This document shows, piece by piece, positions 1 through 11,713 of a DNA stretch of 41,254 nucleotides. The DNA is from Pelargonium nanum. Taxonomy: Eukaryota > Streptophyta > Magnoliopsida > Geraniales > Geraniaceae. Every line of letters starts with the position of its first letter. The first letter of the stretch is position 1. The notes under the pieces were generated by a model, which saw nothing but the letters and a program-made list of their open reading frames with translations, was not told the DNA's origin and made no database searches. The stretch lies in contig JAYMTF010000283.1 of the NCBI GenBank assembly GCA_036897485.1, positions 1 through 41,254 on the forward strand. Reading direction: 5' to 3'. Position numbers and translations under genes: made by a program.

Positions 1-253
1 GTTTAGATTTCTTTTCCTCTTTTGTATATACGAGAAGAATATCTTAAGACAAATTTCGCTCACACCTCGAAGTTATTTGTTCATTAGACAATTTTGGATT
101 AAATGGGAAGAGGTGTCCCTGTTGTGTATCTAAAAAAAAAATGCCACCAACTAACCCTACTTATATCTAAATAATAAGAGAGAACTAAGAAGTAGAAGAA
201 GAGTCGGCGCAGTTGGTGATCGGAGAAGAGAGAAAATAGTCATTAACACGACC

Positions 254-1386
254 ATGAGATCACTGATTACAACTCAATTTCAATGGCAAGTTCCGCTCGG
301 CGGCGATTGCAGATCCGGCAGCCATTTTCGCCGTCTTCAAGTCTCACAGGCTGTAGGTACTACACATTCTGCATTCTCAAAGTCATCAAAGATTGCTCTT
401 CCTCTTTCGCCGATCCCTCCTCTCCACTCCTTATCATCGTCCTCACCTCGACCTTGGCTTCTCTATCCTTCATCATATTTCAATCATCTTGAACAAAACC
501 AAGACTTACCCGATCACTATCCATATTGTTTTGTCTCGCCCTCAGAGAATAAAATTTTCAGGCTAGACAAAACTCAGGTCTCCTCTCAGAGACTCCTTCC
601 TTGGGATCGCCAATATTTCTTTCCGGACGATACTAAGGTTTTCGGAAGTTCTCCGCTGGGTTGGCTTTTGACACTGTGATGTTGGTGCAGAATTTGGACC
701 TTCTCCAATTTTGGAAGTCGGGGCACAAGTCATGGACCCAAGTGAAGTTACAATATGTTAGATACATTAGCATAGTGTATTCAAATACGAGTCGATGCTT
801 TTATGTTCTTAATGAGACCGGGGGTAGTATTAATATTGAAGCTTGGGAATGGGACTCTGGCTCTCCTAAGCCTCGAAGAATGCTTCAGTTAAAAGTTGCC
901 CGCATCGAGTGCAAAAGTTATCGGGATTGTTACGATGATGATCAATATAGAGTTAAGCAAACGTGTCTGGTAGAATCTCCCTCCGGGGAACTCTTGCTCG
1001 TTAGGATACTAAAGAACCAAATGGGCTATGATGGAGATGCTAACTCCCTTCGTTTTTTTGTTTTCAAGCTGAATTTTGATCGGCTCAAGTGGGAACATGT
1101 TAAGTCTTTGGGAGAGGAAAACTCTGCATTGTTTGTGGGCAAAAATAGTGCTTTCTGTGTTCCTGTTGGTAATTATCCGGAGCTCGAGCCAAATTGCATT
1201 TACTACGCTGCTAACGATGAAGCAGGCACATATCCCGTGTACTTAGAAATGATGTTGGTGTTCAACATGGAGGATGAAACGATCAACCGTTACTGTTTCA
1301 CTTCTTATGATCATCATCGTAGTCGTGGCCGCCTCCGTCCTTTGGATTTTCCTTCTGTATGGTTGCTTCCTAACCCTAAGTTTTAG
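254..1386 (+). pseudogene. DUF295-family gene, frame-disrupted with an internal deletion
   Basis: The 3' part (661-1386) reads as the C-terminal half of a DUF295 (KIB1-4 beta-propeller) protein: SGHKSWTQV, a segment around LFVGKNSAFCVP, then ELEPNCIYY, LVFNMEDETINRYC and the end PSVWLLPNPKF. The 5' part is open in another frame (254-679) and carries the N-terminal DUF295 pattern PRPWLLYPSS, then SPSENKIFRL and VFGSSPLGWLL. The frames switch near 660-680, exactly where family members carry roughly 60 more residues (the NPxxG...LPP segment), so a deletion with a frameshift is the simplest reading. No F-box is visible. A third frame opens at 283 with MASSARRRLQIRQPF, which resembles an organelle-targeting start, so a second shift near 350-400 is possible. 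This layout recalls the F-box-less organellar DUF295 group, but that assignment is inference. An assembly error cannot be excluded. Confidence 0.62.
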
Positions 1387-3533
1387 TTTTAGTTTTGGTT
1401 GATTAAATTTCATGATTATAATACCTATATGTTTCTACTTTCATTGTGTCAAATGTTATAGTTCGTCCCATTTTGTTTACTTAGTTGAAACCTCTTGCTA
1501 TCTAGTTTTTGTGTTATTCCTAGATTATAATGTGATTATGGTTTGTCATAAAACAAAAATCATATTCCATCCAATAACTGAATCATCTTAAAGTTGGGAT
1601 TTGATTAGTCTCTCTCAAGATCAACCCAATCAAGTGCATATAATTGTGTCGTGCTGAAGAATGTGTGTGTTGTCGATCCAATACGAACATGACATGTTTA
1701 ATAATTGTGTTGCATGACCCAACACGAACACATCATGATGATGAACACGAAACACGAACACGACACGTTCAACACGATACTAAATGAATTGTGTTGATAC
1801 GACATGAACACGACCCAACACATATAATGCATGATAGAACTAGTACATTTGACACGACACTACCCAACACGTTTAACACATTATTATGATTAATTCATAA
1901 TTATACCCTTAATTATGCGTGTAATTGGCGTGTCATGTGTGACACAACACGACTAGTTAACTGTATGTGTGTGTTATGGAGGCCCAACACAAACACGACA
2001 TGATTACTAAAATATTGAGTTCTTCAACACGAACACGACACAAATACAAAATATGACCTTTCATTTTGTCCTTTATCATGGACTCAACCATTGAACAGTC
2101 ACAATGGGTTTTGTGTTCCTCCAATCACATGCCTTATACGGGTAATATAAAATCCCAGATCTTCTCTTCTCTCATCAATAATTAATTTTTACACCTAATT
2201 ATTGCATTATTTTACTTAATTAACACCTGACTTTTCACTTTTTGGCTTTATTCCAATCATAATTCAATTATTCTTTCATGTGAATAATTTTTTTATTCAT
2301 TTAGTTAAATGGGTTGAAGCACTTTAATTAAAATGCATTGATTTTCTTTATTTACATCCATAATTCCTTTGAAACTACTAATTTTTCCCTAATGACAATA
2401 GTACATTAAATATTAATATCCACTGAAAATATATTTTTATTATATCATTGGTTGGAACCTATGAAAACTATAGCTTAGAGCTAGCTAAGTAAGGTGACAC
2501 ATTACTATTTCTACTAAATACATTTGGTGTGTGCAATTAATTAAAATTTAATGTATTTAATAGGAGACAATTAGTCTTACCTCTACTTCACACTAGAACA
2601 ATGACATTTTTGATAAATTCCAATTAAACTAATAATAGAAAAACTTGATACATTGCCCATTTAGAGTCATGAACACAAAAGAAAAAAGTAAATTAAATGC
2701 TTACATTAATATGAGTGTAGTGAGATAAAAAAAAAAAATACAAAAGGTTGGGAGTCCATATTGAATAAAAATATATGAAGGGTCTAACTTTATTTATATT
2801 AATTATTTTTCTTTGAAAAATATAATACAATAATTTTGTTGGAGCTAGTAGGATTAGGTTTGGAAAAAGTAAAACTTTACTAACAACAAGTTAATAGAGT
2901 GAAAAAGACTTTTAAAAAAAGGATATTTTCGTATGAATTTCACTCGTACCTCAAAACTATATGTTTATTAGACATTTTTATAGTACATTCATGTATTGAC
3001 TTGGTACTTTTAAAAATTAGTGAATAAGTAAAAACAAATATTTGTGTCTTCCAATACGTTGAAAAATATGTATATATAAAATAATAAAAGTGATCATATT
3101 AATGTTGATTTCATACTTGTAATATACTAAGAATAGTTTGCAATTTGGACATAAAGTTGTAAATACACGAAATTTGACCCACATTTTTACTATAATAAAA
3201 TCTCATAAAATGGACCAAAATAAATTTCGTGTTGGATATGTCATGGAAAAATTATGGGTCAGATCACACTCATCCGCCCATTTTATGTGTATAACTCCCA
3301 ACGCGTTTTTGCAGATTGTGTCCGAGTTAAACATTTTCAACTCAAATCAACCATGAATTCAATCCTCACAAAATATATCTAAGGGGAGAATTGAGGAGTC
3401 TTAACTAGGACTGAGCCTCGGCCATGATTATACACGAGGTTTACGCCTGAAAAATAATATAGATAGTGGATCAAATCGAAACAAATGCACTGGAAAAAAA
3501 TATAGCTTAAACTTTTAGTTGAAATGGTCTTTT
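1387..3533. other. AT-rich spacer with decayed repeats
   Basis: No credible coding region. The open frame at 3138-3356 has no recognisable domain. The left part (about 1620-2050) is a decayed copy of the ACACGACACG repeat family listed separately. A stretch near 2935-2985 resembles 45-90 (both carry a CTC.xACCTC...TATTAGACA pattern), suggesting a further weak dispersed repeat that I cannot classify. Confidence 0.6.
1625..2050. repeat. Decayed copy of hAT-like ACACGACACG repeat family
   Basis: This segment is dense in AACACGAACACGACA-type words. It shares the order of its parts with the intact element at 39374-39849: first-half GTTGA...CCAACACGAAC, middle AATTATACCC, then an ACTAGTTAA word. 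Terminal inverted repeats and target duplication are no longer readable, so the limits are approximate. Confidence 0.5.
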
Positions 3534-3653
3534 GGATGCGATCATACCAGCACTAATGCACCAGATCCCATCAGAACTCCACAGTTAAGCGTGTTGGAGC
3601 GAGAGTAGTATTAGAATGGGTGACCTCATGGGAAGTTCTCGTGTTGCATCCCC
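3534..3653 (+). rRNA. Solitary 5S rRNA-like sequence (probable pseudogene)
   Basis: The 120 bases start GGATGCGATCATACCAGCAC and end GTGTTGCATCCC. They match plant 5S rRNA over their whole length, including the internal promoter region around AGTTAAGCGTG and GATGGGTGACC-like words. Differences from the usual plant sequence are mostly C-to-T or G-to-A (CACCAGATCC, ACTCCACAG, TATTAGAATGG, CTCATGGGAAGTTCTC), as expected for decayed methylated DNA. A T-run (CCTTTT) follows, like a Pol III terminator. The upstream TATA at about -28 and the C at -1 typical of active plant 5S genes are not present. It stands alone rather than in a tandem array, so it is probably inactive. A SINE-like unit begins about 15-20 bases downstream. 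Confidence 0.85.
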
Positions 3654-3667
3654 CACCTTTTACCAAG

Positions 3668-3845
3668 ACATGTTGGGTCAAGTGGTTTAAACACTTTGAA
3701 TTCCCTATGAGGTCTCAAGTCCGAGCCTCATTGTCGACGATATAGGGTGAGACGACGGTACAGGGTGAGGTTTAAGGTGACCATACAGACCATTATTTTG
3801 TGGAGTGAGAAATATTGTTACTTCGAGTATGATTTCCCGTTGCTG
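3668..3845 (+). mobile_element. Diverged tRNA-derived SINE
   Basis: An A-box-like word (TTGGGTCAAGTGGTT, near 3673) and a B-box-like word (CAAGTCCGAGCCTC, 3715-3729) lie about 40 bases apart, as in a tRNA promoter. The order of words continues as in the better copy at 23541-23720 (GTCGACGATAT..GGGTG, GGTTTAAGG, GTGGAG.GTGAGAAA, CCCGTTGCTG against CCCGTCGC). No target duplication was found. It starts almost directly after the 5S-like sequence. Confidence 0.6.
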
Positions 3846-4093
3846 ATAAAAAAAGTACTAGTTCAAAATAAAACATTTTTGTAAACAAAATTATAAGTTT
3901 TCTAAGTAAAAAAAAACAGGCTATCAATTTTCTCGGTAAAGTGTCGGTGCTGTAAATAAGAAAGAGAATGCTCTGCATCTCAATCTCTTTATATCGATCT
4001 TCTCCATTTCAGCTCCCAATTTTCCAAATCCAACGCACTGAATCACTCCAATTTTAGGGTTCTGATTCACAGTGAAGAACAAAAAGACGAGCC

Positions 4094-6788
4094 ATGGGCG
4101 TGGATTTGAGGCAGGTGGTGGCTGGAATCTTGACAATCACCATGTTCGTGATGCTCGGGAACATGATCAAGAGAGACCATTTCGATTCTTATGTAATGAG
4201 CTCCACTCGTAACTCTTGATTCCCTTCAATTTCACTCAGATCACTACGTCTCATTGAATGTTGATTCACTTCGTTTATTGATTTTCCTTTTGTGTTGTGT
4301 GTGCTCAGAATCTGGATCGGCTCTCACTGTTTCGTTGTAGTTGTGTTTGTAGCGTAATTGGTCGCATGCCCATTACTTGTTTGTTGCTGATAGAAGATGG
4401 GTTGAGCAAATTAATGTGAAATTTTGAATCTTGTGTTTCTGTTTGGTTCCTGGGAAAATGAGAGAGAAAGTTTAGTGAGTTTGGTATATTGTGCAAATTT
4501 TGTTAAGCAATAGGCTTGATGAATTAAGTATGAATTTATAGATTTTTGGTATTTTTTTATGTCTTTTTGTTCAAGGGATCTGAATGTTTGTGGTGAATTG
4601 CTTGTGGATCTATTTGAATAATTTTTCCATACTTTGCAAAAAAAAGTTGAGAATTGTATTGTTATTTGCAATCAATTCATTGAATTCATGTCACGACTTG
4701 ACTCTTTTTATTCTTTATTTTGAAGGAGAAACTTCCGGGAACAAATATTTATGAGGATAGCAAGTTTGCAGAGCGGAGCCATGATTCGGTTTCTAAGAAT
4801 GGTAAAGGGCCATGGAAGGCGGATGGCCAAGAGCTAAAGCAATGTTGGACCAATCCGGCTTCGGGTGAGTTGATTTGTATGCTCTTGTGAAATCACCTAT
4901 ATCTTCTAGCGCATGGTTCGTAATTCAAATATCTTTTATTTGTTACTTTGATTAGCAGAAGATATAGAACTGTCGAAAGGATTTGTCACATTCTCATTGA
5001 CTCATGGCCCTGAGTACCATGTCTCGCAGGTATCTGAATTGGTCACTCAGCTTTGGTCTATTTTCATTTTTCGATTATCTACCTTGTGCTTTTTCCTCTA
5101 TATCAGTTAATGCGAGCTCGATATAAGATATTAGAGCTGGCCTGGAATTTTAATTACAATCAACTGTTGTCGGATTTTGTTTGTCAGGTTGCTGATGCAG
5201 TAGTCGTGGCAAGATATCTTGGAGCAACTCTTGTGCTTCCCGATATTAGGGGAAGCAAACCGGGTGATAAGAGGTCGGTTCTTAAACTATATCTATATAA
5301 GAAAAGAAGCTCTTCAAGGACGCATAAGTTTAGCTTGGTGCTTACGTTTTTTTACTTTAGTAGTAGTGTCGGTTTTGCCATTTGAAATAAAGCGTTTTCA
5401 CGAAAGAAAAGAGAGTTTGAGGAACTATATGGTGATTGTCTAACATACATCGAAACCTTCAGGAACTTTGAAGAGATATATGATGCTGAGAAGTTCATGC
5501 GAAGCCTGAACGGAGTGGTCAGAGTGGAAAATGAGCTACCGAGTAAAATATCAGCACATAATCTTGCTGTCGTGAAAGTCCCTAATCGGGTAACAGAGGA
5601 CCACATAGCGGACCATATCGAGCCAGTTTTCAGGAAAAATGGCAATATTAGGCTAGCGACTTATTTCCCTTCAGTCAATATGAGAAAGAAAGAAGAAAAA
5701 AGTAACACTGATTCGGTTGCGTGTTTGGCAATGTTTGGAACTCTAGAGTTGCAACCGGAGGTTCAGGAAGTTGTCGACTCGATGGTTGAGCGGCTAAGAA
5801 CATTGAGCCGAAAGTCCAATGGCCGATTTATCGCAGTGGACTTGAGGGTTGATATGCTGGAGAAAAAGGGTTGCCAGGGAACAAAAAGTTGTTACAATGC
5901 AGAAGAGATTGCCGAGTTTCTGAAAAAAATTAAGTTTGATAAGGATACAGCAGTGTACTTGACTCAATCAAGATGGGACTACAGACTCGATGCTCTGAAG
6001 GGTTACTTCCCGAAGACTTATACAAAGGTGAGAGACATTTTCTTCTTCGCCTTTAACAAATCTGCTGATGAGTATTTCATTTTTATATCTACAATGTGCA
6101 ATTTTTGAAACCTAGCTTCAACCGCGAAGTTTTCTGTTATATCGTATATTTACTAATGTCGTTTTAGAAGGAAAAAATTGTTTCAAAATCAGTGTCGTTT
6201 TATGATTTTAATGTGAAAATGCACCATTTTTTCCGACCATACCCGTCAATCCGAAGTTAGTTTATGAATGCGTATAGATAAGGCTAATTGGGTCATTTCA
6301 CATAATTTCTTAATGTGTGAACAACCTTAGAACGACACTTACTAAAGAACGTTGCTTATCTTTATTATCCCCATATATTATACGAGTAATTTATGTGTAT
6401 AGAACTATAGATGCTTCCAAATGGATCCTTAATATTTGCTATCCCGTCTTTTGATGCCTGAGACAAAACACTATGATTCTGAAATTTTCTTTTCCTCCAT
6501 GAACTACAACAGGAAAGCATAATGCCGGAGGATCGAAAATCAAAGTTTCTCGACTCTGAAGGCTCTGAATTGGAGAAGGTGATTGACTTCTACATATGCT
6601 CTCAAAGTGATGTTTTTGTACCAGCCATATCGGGGCTATTCTATGCCAATGTAGCCGGTAAGAGAATCGCTTCTGGTAGGACTCAGATACTTGTTCCTAC
6701 TGACATTTCAAGTCCTGTTTCTACAACCGATTTCACATCTCATTATGTCACAAAGAAGAATCACTTAGCCTATTCGTGTTTTTGCTAA
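4094..6788 (+). CDS. MSR: O-fucosyltransferase family protein, MSR (mannan synthesis-related) type
   Basis: Exons by eye: 4094-4192, 4726-4864, 4959-5029, 5188-5273, 5463-6027, 6513-6788, all in phase, giving 411 residues. The start MGVDLRQVVAGILTITMFVM includes a signal anchor (about residues 8-24), as expected for a type II Golgi protein. Family blocks follow: SKGFVTFSLTHGPEYHVSQ, VADAVVVARYLGATLVLPDI, GSKPGDKR, then RFIAVDLRVDMLEKKGC (the conserved basic/acidic sugar-nucleotide site of the GT65/GT106-like fold), YLTQSRWD, VIDFYICSQSDVFVPAI and the end KKNHLAYSCFC. The N-terminus and C-terminus match my recollection of Arabidopsis MSR1/MSR2, implicated in mannan synthesis; the donor and acceptor sugars are not established here. 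Exon 3 has a tandem TAGCAG acceptor (AG at 4954-4955 or 4957-4958), allowing a one-residue variant. Confidence 0.9.
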
Positions 6789-7926
6789 TCTTCAATATAG
6801 ACGTCGAAGCTTGAAGAAAGTTGATTAACTTTTTGGATACTCATGTAGATTAGACGGGTTGATTGTATTGTTTTATCTTTCCATTGAGATCCAAAGTACC
6901 GGAAACTGAAACCTCATTGTGATGGTGATTTTTTTTCCGGTCTTTTTGCGAGTTTGCTAAGTTAGGTTTTGTTTAATATCCTTTTTTGGGGAGAGGAAGG
7001 GAAGGCTCAGGCCAATATGTTGTTTAGTGCATAAAAAAGAAACAAGATGTTGTATTTGTAGTATGTAAGTCATTGTTTACACTTTAAATTCAATATATTG
7101 AACACATCTCAAAAGTGTATTCAAATTGATTCTGGAAGAGAATGAGTTTTTATTTTGTTCAGTTGTTTATACATATTGCTCCGAAATCCTTTTAATCATG
7201 AGTTGAAATAGTATACTGTCTGCTTTATTGTTCTAGAAACAACTAAATATTATCAATCGATACAAATGCTCTGTTAAATGTCGATCATAATAAACTATGG
7301 CCAACATATGCATTTACTTGGTGATTTAAACTACCATGACATAGTAGATTCAGTTAACTGATCGAACTCATTTGGATAAACACCATCTAGCATTTCACAA
7401 GTCACTGTAATAGAACAATATTGGTCGACCAATCTGCATTTTACGAGGACAAAAAATGTAATTTACGTGATACCTATTCTCTCTAAAAGAATTCAAAATC
7501 TCACAAGAGTTTGCCTCTTTCAGGTCACCGTTTTATACATTTGACCAAACAAACTAGTGTAGTGTCTTTTAATTTTTGCTCATGTGACATCTTCTTTATG
7601 AAGACTCAAGTACTGCCAGACAATCACCTAATTAACCAAGTGCATGAAATCAACCGGTAAGAGTTGCTACAGTTCATTTAACGTCTAAAGTTCAAGTTTT
7701 TTTTTTTTTCAATCTTTACATGGGATTCCTGAGCGGACCATCAAACTCGCAGTTGACACCATTAAGCCGTTTTACCACACTCAGATTAATCTTCGTTTAA
7801 GGATAAGTCACAGTTAAAACGCATCCATCTCCTCAGAAGTGTGTCGAACGGGAATGTTATCACGTAACAAAATTATTTTAGGAAACAATTTGGACCAATA
7901 CAAAAAGTTCACAATCGCTAAACTTC
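6789..7926. other. Spacer: MSR 3' region and RPL7 upstream region
   Basis: This holds the 3' untranslated region of the MSR-type gene and AT-rich DNA. Only a 5'-truncated SINE tail (7697-7791) was recognised. No gene is seen. Confidence 0.6.
7697..7791 (-). mobile_element. 5'-truncated SINE, same family as the copy at 36874
   Basis: A T-run at 7697-7709 is followed by CATGGGATTCCTGAGCGG, a GTTGACA word and GCCGTTTTACCACACTCAG. These match in order the 3' body of the complete minus-strand SINE at 36874-37103 (CATGGGGTTCCTGAGCGG ... GCCGTTTTACCACACTCAG). Homology stops near 7791 before the tRNA-like head, so the copy is truncated or eroded. No target duplication was identified. Confidence 0.7.
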
Positions 7927-8112
7927 GGCCCATGCGGTCCAGTTTAAGCAAGGAAAAAAAGTAAAGGCCCATCAAAATGGGCTGTGAGCTCAGGCCCATC
8001 ACAGGTCCTTTCTTAGGTGACAGGTCCGTCAAATTAGCACATTAGTCGAGTCGCACAAACCCTACAAAGCCCTAGTATTTAACACTCCGTCTTCTTTCTA
8101 GAGAAACCCTAA
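7927..8112 (+). promoter_or_regulatory. RPL7 promoter: site II cluster plus telo-boxes
   Basis: Four GGCCCA/TGGGCT-type site II motifs occur at about 7927, 7966, 7977 and 7993. Telo-box words AAACCCTA follow at 8057-8064 and 8104-8111. This pairing is characteristic of plant ribosomal-protein and other growth-linked promoters (TCP-factor and telo-box co-regulation). It lies immediately upstream of the noncoding leader exon (ending about 8185), so it fits the RPL7 gene. Confidence 0.75.
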
Positions 8113-8185
8113 TTATCTCTGAGCTTCTCTCTCAGCCACAGTCAAGCCAATCGCATCACAGGGCCTCACAGAGCTCCAGTCATCG

Positions 8186-9233
8186 GTGAGTCGCATCATT
8201 TCTTCGATTTACTGATTAAATTACTCAATTTAATCTGCTAATACCATACGAGATTTTTTTTCGCTATGAACAATAATTGATTTTTGATAGATCTAGCCTG
8301 TAAGATTCAGTTTCGAATGGTGTGCTTTTGAATGTTCTATGTAACATAGATTTTGAGGTGTTACGAAATGTACGAAGCATTGTTGTTTTTGTTATTTGTA
8401 TGATTTAGGTGGATTTTAGAGTTTATAGCGATTATTTTAGCTGATAGAGAACTGGAAATTTGTCATGGAAAGCTCTTCTATGTATCTGTTCGTGGTTTAT
8501 TTGATGATCAAATGTAATATGATTTTTTTTGCTCAATGTTAATTTTGCGAATGATTAATCAGTTTATATTTTCAAATGGTTGTAAAGTCTGATTGAATTT
8601 TGCTTAATCACTTTAACTTAAGCTATTTTGAGGTGTTCAGAAAATGGTTGAACTGTTCTCCGTAAGATGTTGAGGCATTGTTGTTTTTGGTATTCTAATG
8701 ACTTTAGGTAAATTTTATAGTTTCTTGCAATTATTTTAGATGATAGAGAACTGGAAATTTGTTCATTTCCATCTCTTTTCGTGGTAAGTTAATGATCAAA
8801 TGTTGTATGTGTTTTTAAATGGTTGAAAATTCAATTGTTTGTTGTATAATCTTTGCAACTTAAGCGGTTTTGAGGTGTTCAGAAAATGGTTTAATTTCTC
8901 TCTAGGATGTATGAATAATTGTTGTTTTTGGTATTTTTCTGATTGTAGGAAACTTTTATAGTTTCTTGAGATTAATTTAGTTGATAGAGAACTGGAAATT
9001 TGTCTTTAAAAGCTTTTCAATTTCTCTGTTTGTGGGTAAAATTGATAGACTAGCAATTTTTTTAGCTTATGGGGAACTTTAAATATGTCCTGCAAAGTCC
9101 TCCCATTTTGCTTAGTATTCAATTTTGTAGAAAATTAATCATATTCAGTTTTCAAATGGGTTAAAATTCATTTGATTGTTGTATATTTATCTTATGTTTG
9201 ATTGTTTTGTTTAATTACTCCATCTCTTTGTAG
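8186..9233 (+). repeat. RPL7 leader intron built of about three degenerate tandem units
   Basis: A donor CATCG|GTGAGTCG (exon end 8185) and an acceptor TTTGTAG (9231-9233) bracket a 1,048-base intron in the 5' leader. GATAGAGAACTGGAAATTTG recurs at about 8443, 8742 and 8983, and GAGGTGTT at 8355, 8630 and 8872, always with the same words between them (TTGTTTTTGGTATT, TTTATAGTTTCTTG). A partial fourth unit lies near 9120-9190. Periods are about 240-300 bases. Confidence 0.75.
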
Positions 9234-9235
9234 AG

Positions 9236-10811
<1,576 letters not shown>

Positions 10812-11713
10812 GCTTTGGCAGTAGTTTTTGAGCACTTCACTTACATCCAATGTTGACTGCATTTCATTTTTTTTTTCTTGTTTGTCTTCAAATTTTGTGA
10901 AAGTTTTGATGTTTGAATATCTTGAAATTTTAGTATTCCATTTTTACGATTGGACATTTGGAGTTAATAGTCAATCCTTATTACCATTACTCGATGATGT
11001 GTTTTTGAGTAAAATCTTGTTATGTCTAGTTCCTGTTTAAATACCAAATAATACAACTTTCCAGATATAAACATGATTATATTTTCAATGAATAGACAAA
11101 GATGCTCATTGGTAAATGTTATGCATCAGATTGTGTGCATTTTTTTGTTGTTGTAAAAGTGATTTGCTAAATAAATTAATATGTTTTATTAAATAACAAA
11201 GACATGAATAGTGTTTTGTGATTAAAACATGGAAATGGACTTCTTTCAATCGGATTCTTGATTCTTATTTTGAAACAAAAATTGTTGTCGCTTGAACTCA
11301 ACTTTTTTCATTAAGAAATGCTAATTAATTACACTCCGTAGGTTACTTGATTTTATGTGTATTTGTTGGCAATATATATAATAATTCATAAGTAAATTGA
11401 CATTAAATAAAAATTAACTATTAGTTGAGCTAGACGATGGTATGATTTTTTTGCATTTGTTCAATCCAATGTATACTTTGGCATACAAATTTTAGACCGG
11501 TTCGCAAGTCAAACCGTGTCTGAGTTTATCGACAATCTCAAAATATACAAAAACCATATTGATTCACCTATCAAATTCCAATGAAACTGGAAAAACCTAC
11601 AAGAATGGAATCATGAAGACAAAACAGTTTACTAACAACTTCGAAAATATTCAATAATTGTAGACATTTCTTGTCAATTTAAGAAAATAGATTGAGTGAA
11701 CTCACCGGCAACA
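10812..11713. other. Spacer between convergent RPL7 and MTPC4
   Basis: The two flanking genes end towards each other here, so both 3' untranslated regions lie in this AT-rich stretch. I see no further gene, RNA or classified repeat. Confidence 0.6.

Noticed and set aside
1625-2050. CRISPR-like regularly repeated short words
   Set aside because: The words are irregularly spaced and belong to a dispersed plant transposon family.
3138-3356. 72-codon open frame
   Set aside because: No domain, low-complexity surroundings and no splice or promoter context; likely chance.
3673-3729. Possible functional tRNA gene (A- and B-box words)
   Set aside because: No cloverleaf can be folded and a related sequence with the same tail occurs at 23541, so it is a SINE.
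7814-8032. 72-codon minus-strand open frame upstream of RPL7
   Set aside because: It overlaps the site II promoter motifs of RPL7 and has no recognisable content.
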